A DNA stretch of 10,277 nucleotides from Deltaproteobacteria bacterium (lineage in GTDB: Bacteria > Desulfobacterota > SM23-61): NCBI GenBank assembly GCA_026388915.1, contig JAPLIW010000513.1, forward strand, positions 1 to 10,277, written 5' to 3'. Of the stretch, positions 6,144 through 10,277 are shown piece by piece. Positions within the stretch are counted from its first letter, which is position 1; each line of letters opens with the position of its first letter. The translations under genes were made by a program, and so were the position numbers. Under the pieces are notes generated by a model. The model made no database searches, was not told the DNA's origin, and saw only the letters and a program-made list of their open reading frames with translations.

Positions 6144-7037
6144 TTATTTAAAAACTTCGGGATGTATCGCCCGGGCCACCTGTTCCAATCCCTCCACCAT
6201 CCTCGGGGAAGGCCGGTGAATGAGGTCCGAGTCGAGAACGTAAATCCGGCCCTGTTTGACCGCGGTGATCGTCTTCCACCGATCCCACCAACCCCGTTGC
6301 TTGACCAAAGGGTCCTGGGATTTCATGGAAGCCAGGAGAATCACCTCCGGATCCTGGACCAGAACCTCCTCCATACTGAAGCGCGGGTACTTTCCCGTGG
6401 CCGTCTCCGCCACGTTCCGGCCCCCCCCGAGGTGGATCAGATCATCCACGAAGGTTCCTTTGCCGGCGCTGATCAGGGGGTTGAAATCCAGGATATGGAG
6501 CACCCGGGGTTGTGGCCGCCCCTGGACCTTGTCCCGGATTCTCCGGATCTTCTCTTCCATGGAATGGACGATTCTCCGGGCGGGCTCCTGGGCAAAGGTA
6601 ACCTCGCCGATCTTCCGGATGGAGGTCAGGACTTCGAGGGCGTCCCGGGGGTTGGCGATGTACACCGGGATCTTCAAACCAGCCAGTTTATCCACGAAAG
6701 TCCTCAGATCGCCCTCGGCAATCCCCACCACCAGGTCCGGCCGCAGGGACACGATCTTTTCCAGGGAGGGGTTGATGTATCCCCCGATCTTCTCGATCTT
6801 CAAAGCTTCCGGGGGATACTGGCAATAGGCGCTCACTCCCACCAACCGGTCTCCAAGGCCCAGGGCAAAAAGGATCTCCGTCACGTTGGGAGCCACGGAA
6901 ACGATCCGCCGGGGGGGTCCGTTGACTTCCACCGTCCGCCCCACTTCATCGGTGAAGGTGGCGGCAGGCGCCCAATTTCCGACGCCGAGAAGAAGAAGAA
7001 ATAAAAAAATGGACAAAAACCTTTTCATACTCCACAT
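6144..7037 (-). CDS. btuF: Periplasmic cobalamin-binding protein BtuF
   Basis: The 297-residue protein is a class III periplasmic binding protein (PF01497 type). A signal peptide (residues about 1-26, hydrophobic run FLSIFLFLLLLGVG, ending APA-A) has no lipobox cysteine, so the mature protein should be soluble in the periplasm. Typical features are FTDEVGRTVEV at the mature N-terminus, PRRIVSVAPNVTEILFALGL with GDRLVGVSAYC, GGYINPSLEKIVSLRPDLVV, GGGRNVAE, SMEEVLVQDPEVILL, WKTITAVKQGRIYVLD and a C-terminal PRMVEGLEQVARAI. It delivers corrinoid to BtuCD. Two starts are possible, MWSMKRF or MKRF nine bases later; the second gives a more typical signal peptide, but GGAG sits too close to its ATG to be a good ribosome binding site. 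The region just upstream is a GTAGGGG palindrome. Confidence 0.9.
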   Translation of the reverse strand: MWSMKRFLSIFLFLLLLGVGNWAPAATFTDEVGRTVEVNGPPRRIVSVAPNVTEILFALGLGDRLVGVSAYCQYPPEALKIEKIGGYINPSLEKIVSLRPDLVVGIAEGDLRTFVDKLAGLKIPVYIANPRDALEVLTSIRKIGEVTFAQEPARRIVHSMEEKIRRIRDKVQGRPQPRVLHILDFNPLISAGKGTFVDDLIHLGGGRNVAETATGKYPRFSMEEVLVQDPEVILLASMKSQDPLVKQRGWWDRWKTITAVKQGRIYVLDSDLIHRPSPRMVEGLEQVARAIHPEVFK

Positions 7038-7043
7038 TGGGCC

Positions 7044-7072
7044 GTAGGGGCGACCCGCCGGGTCGCCCCTAC
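7044..7072. repeat. GTAGGGG palindrome, 29 bp
   Basis: GTAGGGGCGACCC and GGGTCGCCCCTAC are perfect 13-bp arms around GCC. It sits six bases upstream of the first possible btuF start codon, so any leader there would be strongly structured. It is one of four such palindromes near cobC that share the outer GTAGGG/CCCTAC arms. Confidence 0.8.
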
Positions 7073-7090
7073 AAATGCCAAATTTCTTGC

Positions 7091-7113
7091 GGGCGCGCGC
7101 CGCGCGCCCCTAC
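7091..7113. repeat. GC-only palindrome of the CCCCTAC family
   Basis: GGGCGCGCG-C-CGCGCGCCC is a perfect 9-bp-arm palindrome (7091-7109), followed by CTAC. It matches the right end of the neighbouring GTAGGGG palindromes, while the left outer arm has diverged to TTGCGGG. It lies in the cobC-btuF gap. Confidence 0.65.
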
Positions 7114-7136
7114 AATCCGCCCTGCACTACGTTGAG

Positions 7137-7240
7137 CCTCAAGCGAAGCGCTCCTCGCGTCAAGCCGAAGGCTTGACGGTCCTCGAGTCCCGCTTCAGGC
7201 GTGACGCTCCTCAAGACCCGAAGGGTCGGTCTGTTTTTAT
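7137..7240. repeat. Cluster of short hairpins in the cobC-btuF gap
   Basis: This stretch contains CGTCAAGCC-GAA-GGCTTGACG (7158-7178, perfect 9-bp arms) and GACCC-GAA-GGGTC (7215-7227) followed by GGTCTGTTTTT on the plus strand. Short units such as GCGCTCCTCGCGTC and GCGTGACGCTCCTC recur. From 7241 to 7269, ATTCCGCAATCCGCATTCCG is another repeat-like run next to the cobC stop. The T-run lies on the plus strand, opposite to every gene here, so no terminator for cobC is called. Confidence 0.5.
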
Positions 7241-7273
7241 TCCGCAATCCGCATTCCGAATTCCGCATTTTTG

Positions 7274-7870
7274 TTACCCGTTCACCAACTTCACCACCGT
7301 CCACGTGGGCGTGTAATCGATAACATTAAGGCACCCATAGTCCTGCTCGATCCGCAGGAGGTGGTCCATGGGCAAGTGCAGCGCGTCGGCCAGGATCAAC
7401 CGGTTCAGGGCCCCGTGGCAGACCAGCAGGATCTCCTCTCCCCGGTGGCGTTCAATCAACCCCTGCAGCTTGGGGATCGCCCGCTGCCGCACTTCTCCCA
7501 TGCTCTCCCCCTCGGGAATGCGGAAGGTCTCCACGTTGCTCAACCACTGGGGAATATCCGACGGGTAGCGCTCCATGACCTGGGCATAGGTCAAGCCCTG
7601 CCAGCGGCCGAAATGCACTTCTCGGAACTCGGGGAAAACCTGGGGCTTGAGGCCATGGGGCTGGGCGATGATCTCAGCCCCTTTGCGGGTGCGCAGGAGG
7701 TCGCTGCTGTATACCGCCCGGAGGTTCTTGTCTTGCAGAAGGTTACGGAGCCGCTCCATTTGTTGGACCGCTTTGGGGGTGATATCCACATCGGTTTGGC
7801 CGTTGTACACTCCATGATTTACCACTTCCCCATGGCGCGTGAGATAGAGTCGTGTCCGATCCGATTCCAT
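7274..7870 (-). CDS. cobC: Histidine phosphatase, probable alpha-ribazole phosphatase CobC
   Basis: A 198-residue histidine phosphatase of the phosphoglycerate-mutase-like superfamily. The catalytic RHG motif is at 12-14 (LYLTRHGEV), with the supporting arginine in SSDLLRTRKGAE (R60), an acidic residue in EFREVHFGRWQGLT (E84 region) and the second histidine in LLVCHGALNRL (H152). In the cobalamin pathway CobC removes phosphate from alpha-ribazole-5'-phosphate or from the CobS product, adenosylcobalamin-5'-phosphate. Sequence alone cannot separate it from other small phosphatases of this fold; the assignment rests on the cobT-cobS and btu neighbours. The start follows GAGGATGAGGA, an adequate ribosome binding site. 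It is separated from cobS by 402 bp of repeats, so it may be expressed separately. Confidence 0.82.
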   Translation of the reverse strand: MESDRTRLYLTRHGEVVNHGVYNGQTDVDITPKAVQQMERLRNLLQDKNLRAVYSSDLLRTRKGAEIIAQPHGLKPQVFPEFREVHFGRWQGLTYAQVMERYPSDIPQWLSNVETFRIPEGESMGEVRQRAIPKLQGLIERHRGEEILLVCHGALNRLILADALHLPMDHLLRIEQDYGCLNVIDYTPTWTVVKLVNG

Positions 7871-7894
7871 TCCTCATCCTCTCTTGGAGAGGCC

Positions 7895-7923
7895 GTAGGG
7901 ACAGGTTTCAAACCTGCCCCTAC
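7895..7923. repeat. GTAGGG palindrome with ACAGGTTT core
   Basis: GTAGGGACAGGTTT and AAACCTGCCCCTAC form near-perfect arms around the centre (one unpaired A/C position). It lies 25 bp upstream of the cobC start. The outer arms match the palindromes at 7044 and 7952, while the inner sequence differs but stays self-complementary. Confidence 0.7.
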
Positions 7924-7951
7924 TCCTATTCTCGTAAATATCGCTCAGCCC

Positions 7952-7979
7952 GTAGGGGTGATTTATGAATCGCCCCTAC
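7952..7979. repeat. GTAGGGG palindrome with TGATTTATGAATCG core
   Basis: GTAGGGGTGATT and AATCGCCCCTAC pair across a short TATG centre, with a G-T type mismatch. It is the fourth member of the GTAGGG/CCCTAC palindrome group in the window and lies six bases from the 137-bp element copy C. Confidence 0.7.
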
Positions 7980-7984
7980 AATCC

Positions 7985-8121
7985 TTGACAAACTCGTAAA
8001 ATGTCAAAAAGTAGGTTTTTCCGTCATTCCGGCGGAAGCCGGAATCCAGTTCTTTCCACCAGTTATAAGTTCCCTGGACTCCGGTTTCCACCGGAGTGAC
8101 GACTTTTTATGAAACCATCAA
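7985..8121 (+). repeat. 137-bp element with terminal inverted repeats, copy C (diverged)
   Basis: It runs from TTGACAAACTCGTAAAATGT to GACTTTTTATGAAACCATCA plus A. The internal palindromes are CATTCCGGCGGAAGCCGGAA and ACTCCGGTTTCCACCGGAGT. It has the same length and layout as copies A and B, and the same orientation as A, but more differences. It is probably an older insertion. It sits head to head with copy B, three bases away. Confidence 0.78.
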
Positions 8122-8124
8122 ACC

Positions 8125-8261
8125 TTGATGATCTCGTAAAAAGTCTCTTGGAGCGTCACCCCGGCGAAAGCCGGGGTCCAGAACATCTTGAAATAACTGG
8201 ATTCCGGCTTTCGCCGGAATGACGAATTCTATGGAATTGCGACTTTTTACGAGTTCATCAA
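8125..8261 (-). repeat. 137-bp element with terminal inverted repeats, copy B
   Basis: The left terminus TTGATGATCTCGTAAAAAGT plus C and the right terminus GACTTTTTACGAGTTCATCA plus A are inverted repeats matching at about 20 of 21 positions. Two internal palindromes are built on CCCCGGCGAAAGCCGGGG and ATTCCGGCTTTCGCCGGAAT. It is about 92% identical to copy A in inverse orientation by hand count. It ends 11 bp beyond the cobS stop codon. AACC occurs at both borders (8121-8124 and 8260-8263), a possible but ambiguous target duplication. With copy C and the two GTAGGG palindromes it fills the 402-bp cobS-cobC gap. Confidence 0.85.
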
Positions 8262-8272
8262 CCTTGAATCGT

Positions 8273-9025
8273 TTAAAAGAACCCATGAAAGATCCCCGCA
8301 ACCATGAGCAAGACCAGGATCTCATGGATCTCATTGGCGGCCCCGAGGATGTCCCCGGTAACCCCTCCGATTTTTTTCTGGAAAAACAACTGAATCCCCA
8401 GGGCGGAGACTCCCACGGCCAACCACAGCACCGCCCCCCAGAACCGGAGGAGAAATACCGCGACAACCAGGGAGGAGGCCGTGGCGATCATCATCTCCCT
8501 TTTCTTCACGTTTTCTTTAAAGATCTTGCCCAGCCCTCCCTCCGGACGGGCATAGGGAGCGCGGTAGGTCAGCTGGACCATGGACCAGCGGCTCAGGACC
8601 AGGGCCACCAGCAATGTTTTGCCGATGATCTCTTCGGGCAGCGAATTCAGTGCCAGGAATTTGACCCCCAGGATCAGAATGAGGCCCACGGCTCCGAACG
8701 TCCCCACCCGATGGTCGCGCATGATTTGGAGCCTTTCCTCGGTGGACTTTCCGGCTGCCATCCCGTCCAGCGTGTCGGCCAGCCCGTCCAGGTGAAGGGC
8801 CCCCGTGATAATGACCAGAAGGAGAATGGTCAGCCCGTCGCAGAGCATCCGGGGAAAGGCGTGGGAAAACAGCCAATAGGTTCCCCAGAGAATGACCCCG
8901 AGAAGGAGCCCGACGAGGGGATAGCAGGCCATGGAGCGACCCAGGTCCCGGGGGCTTATGTCGGCGTCTTTTTTCCCGCCGGGAAGAATGGTCAGAAACC
9001 GCCAGGCCAAAAGGAAGCTGGTCAT
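8273..9025 (-). CDS. cobS: Adenosylcobinamide-GDP ribazoletransferase (cobalamin synthase)
   Basis: A 250-residue integral membrane protein of the CobS family, the usual length. It joins activated alpha-ribazole to adenosylcobinamide-GDP to give the complete cobamide. Signature segments are FLTILPGG near the N-terminus, the metal-binding motif HLDGLADTLDG (78-88) and RLQIMRDHRVGTFG (98-111), followed by several hydrophobic helices and a C-terminal GDILGAANEIHEILVLL. The ATG start overlaps the cobT stop by four bases (ATGA), which fixes the start and suggests translational coupling; a longer in-frame reading upstream lies inside cobT and is not real. The stop TAA is 11 bp from the nearest 137-bp element, so the gene appears intact. 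Confidence 0.95.
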   Translation of the reverse strand: MTSFLLAWRFLTILPGGKKDADISPRDLGRSMACYPLVGLLLGVILWGTYWLFSHAFPRMLCDGLTILLLVIITGALHLDGLADTLDGMAAGKSTEERLQIMRDHRVGTFGAVGLILILGVKFLALNSLPEEIIGKTLLVALVLSRWSMVQLTYRAPYARPEGGLGKIFKENVKKREMMIATASSLVVAVFLLRFWGAVLWLAVGVSALGIQLFFQKKIGGVTGDILGAANEIHEILVLLMVAGIFHGFF

Positions 9026-10089
9026 TTTTTTTCTTCCGAAACTCCCGCCTCGGCAAAGGTGGCCATTTCGTTCAAGACCTTCACGGAGGCCTCGATGATG
9101 GACATGGCCAGGGCCGCGCCTGTGCCTTCGCCCAAACGCAGGGAGAGGTCGAGAATCGGCTTCTGTCCAATGTACTCCCACATGAACTGGTGCCCCACTT
9201 CCGCGGATTTGTGGGAGGCAAAGAGGTACTCCCGGGTCCGGGGGTTGAGGGCCACGGCAATCATCGCCCCGGCGGTGGAAATAAAGCCATCCACCACGAC
9301 CGGAATCCGGTGGCCCGCGCACCCGATGATCAACCCGGCGATTCCGGCAATCTCGAACCCCCCCACCTTGCCCAGCACATCCAGCGGGTCTCTGCAGTCC
9401 GGGGAATTGACCTCCAGGGCCTTCTCAATCGTCCTGATCTTTCGCACCAGACCCACATCATCAACTCCCGTTCCCCGGTGGGTCACCTGGTTCACGGGAA
9501 GGCCGGTCATGGCCGCCAGGATGGCGCTGCTCGGGGTCGTATTGCCGATGCCCATATCTCCCGTCCCCACCAGGTCGGCGTTCTGGCTCTTGGCGTGATC
9601 CGCCAGCTCCAGTCCCACAGAAATGGCCTGCAGGGCCTGCTCCCTGGACATGGCCGGACCCCGGGCGATGTTTCCCGTTCCCCGGGCCACCTTGCGGATG
9701 ACCAGCCCTTCCATGGGCTCAAACAGATGGTCCACGCCGATGTCAACCACCACTACCTTCGCTCCTGCATGGCCCGCCAGGACATTGATGGCCGCGCCTT
9801 GGCGGAGAAAGTTGTAGACCATCTGAGGGGTGACATCCTGGGGATAGGCGCTGACTCCTTCAGCCGTCACCCCGTGGTCTCCGGCGAAAGTGTAAATCAT
9901 CTTCTTCTGGATCCGGGGACGAATATTCTCGACGATGGCCACGTACCTCTTGGCGATCTCTTCGAGCTGTCCCAGGCTTCCCCGGGGCTTGGTCAGCTGA
10001 TCCAGACGCTCCTGGGCTTGATCGAAAAAATCTTTCTTCAGCGGCTGTATTGTCGCCAGCCGTTCTTTCAGTTCTTTTTCCAATCCCAT
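9022..10089 (-). CDS. cobT: Nicotinate-nucleotide--dimethylbenzimidazole phosphoribosyltransferase
   Basis: A 355-residue protein matching the usual CobT length. It activates a lower-ligand base such as 5,6-dimethylbenzimidazole by transferring phosphoribose from nicotinate mononucleotide, making alpha-ribazole phosphate for CobS. Family motifs are LTKPRGSLGQLE (32-43), FAGDHGVTAEGVSAYPQDVT (68-87), GTGDMGIGNTTPSSA (176-189), VTHRGTGVDD, VVDGFISTAGA and LRLGEGTGAALAM; E321 in GEGTG corresponds to the catalytic glutamate known as E317 in the Salmonella enzyme. I start it at MGLEKELKERL, preceded by GAGGAA. The reading frame stays open further upstream, but that part runs into the 148-bp repeat and is not CobT-like. 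cobS follows with an ATGA overlap. Confidence 0.95.
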   Translation of the reverse strand: MGLEKELKERLATIQPLKKDFFDQAQERLDQLTKPRGSLGQLEEIAKRYVAIVENIRPRIQKKMIYTFAGDHGVTAEGVSAYPQDVTPQMVYNFLRQGAAINVLAGHAGAKVVVVDIGVDHLFEPMEGLVIRKVARGTGNIARGPAMSREQALQAISVGLELADHAKSQNADLVGTGDMGIGNTTPSSAILAAMTGLPVNQVTHRGTGVDDVGLVRKIRTIEKALEVNSPDCRDPLDVLGKVGGFEIAGIAGLIIGCAGHRIPVVVDGFISTAGAMIAVALNPRTREYLFASHKSAEVGHQFMWEYIGQKPILDLSLRLGEGTGAALAMSIIEASVKVLNEMATFAEAGVSEEKK

Positions 10090-10129
10090 TTCCTCAAGAT
10101 CTTCCCTTAAATTTCTTATCTTGTAACAC

Positions 10130-10277
10130 TTTAGCTCTTTGAAAAAGGTAACTTTTACCCTCTGAAAAGATCTCCCAGAAATCCCCCCTGCCCCCCTTTG
10201 CAACGGGGGGTTGGGGGGGATTTCAGCGATTGGTATCTCAATCGATATGGCTTCGATATGATTTTCAAGCCGCTAAA
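10130..10277. repeat. 148-bp element with terminal inverted repeats, copy 2
   Basis: It is the same element as at 1131-1278, in the same orientation. The ends are TTTAGCTCTTTGAAAA and, on the opposite strand, TTTAGCGGCTTGAAAA. The central C-run/G-run palindrome is kept, with one change in its core. The window ends exactly at the expected outer terminus. Its inner end is 40 bp upstream of the cobT start, so it may form part of the cobT leader or promoter. Confidence 0.8.

Noticed and set aside
7215..7236. Intrinsic terminator, GACCC-GAA-GGGTC followed by a T-run
   Set aside because: The T-run is on the plus strand while all genes in the window run on the minus strand; the stem is only 5 bp and it sits in a repeat cluster.
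7044..8261. Possible CRISPR array from the many spaced palindromic repeats
   Set aside because: Repeat units differ in length, orientation and core sequence, spacing is irregular, and no cas genes are present.
9026..9322. N-terminal extension of CobS by about 99 residues
   Set aside because: It is an out-of-frame reading of cobT; the ATGA overlap start gives a normal 250-residue CobS.
10090..10203. N-terminal extension of CobT by 38 residues
   Set aside because: The extra part reads into the 148-bp repeat element, has no CobT similarity, and a start with GAGGAA ahead gives the normal family length.

Overview
The window holds a cobalamin (vitamin B12) salvage and uptake cluster. All eight recognisable genes lie on the minus strand, so the biological order runs from high to low coordinates: cobT, cobS, cobC, btuF, btuC, btuD, btuB, tonB. 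Outer-membrane (BtuB/TonB) and periplasmic (BtuF with a cleavable, non-lipoprotein signal peptide) components indicate a Gram-negative cell. High GC coding sequence, plus intergenic gaps full of dispersed palindromic repeats (for example paired CCGGCGAAAGCCGG hairpins), fits an uncultured deltaproteobacterium (Desulfobacterota). That placement is an inference from style, not from a search.

Layout. At 9022-10089 and 8273-9025, cobT and cobS overlap by four bases (ATGA) and encode the lower-ligand activation and nucleotide-loop assembly steps. After a 402-bp gap of repeats comes cobC (7274-7870), the probable phosphatase of the same branch. A second gap (7038-7273) with palindromic repeats leads to btuF, btuC and btuD (7037 down to 3777), the inner-membrane B12 ABC importer; btuC and btuD overlap by 17 bp. 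BtuD carries an extra C-terminal domain of about 150 residues. A 513-bp leader (3264-3776) contains one 137-bp inverted-repeat element and a clear cobalamin riboswitch in front of btuB (1410-3263). A small hairpin overlaps the btuB ribosome binding site, so control is probably translational. The final gene, tonB (198-1100), would energise BtuB; no exbB or exbD is present in the window.

How it works together. BtuB and TonB bring corrinoids across the outer membrane, BtuF captures them, and BtuCD moves them into the cytoplasm. CobT, CobS and CobC can then rebuild a complete cobamide from imported incomplete corrinoid. The kinase/guanylyltransferase (CobU/CobP or CobY) and the adenosyltransferase needed for that route are not in the window.

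The least ordinary part is the noncoding DNA. Two copies of a 148-bp element with terminal inverted repeats sit in the same orientation about 30-40 bp upstream of tonB and cobT, at the two ends of the cluster. Three copies of a 137-bp element with terminal inverted repeats lie at 3644-3780, 7985-8121 and 8125-8261, and one supplies the btuD stop codon. Four GTAGGGG...CCCCTAC palindromes flank cobC. A GTTTCGAGTTT-type repeat hairpin is inserted inside the riboswitch. No wholly new protein system was found; the BtuD C-terminal domain and the repeat-modified riboswitch are the best leads.
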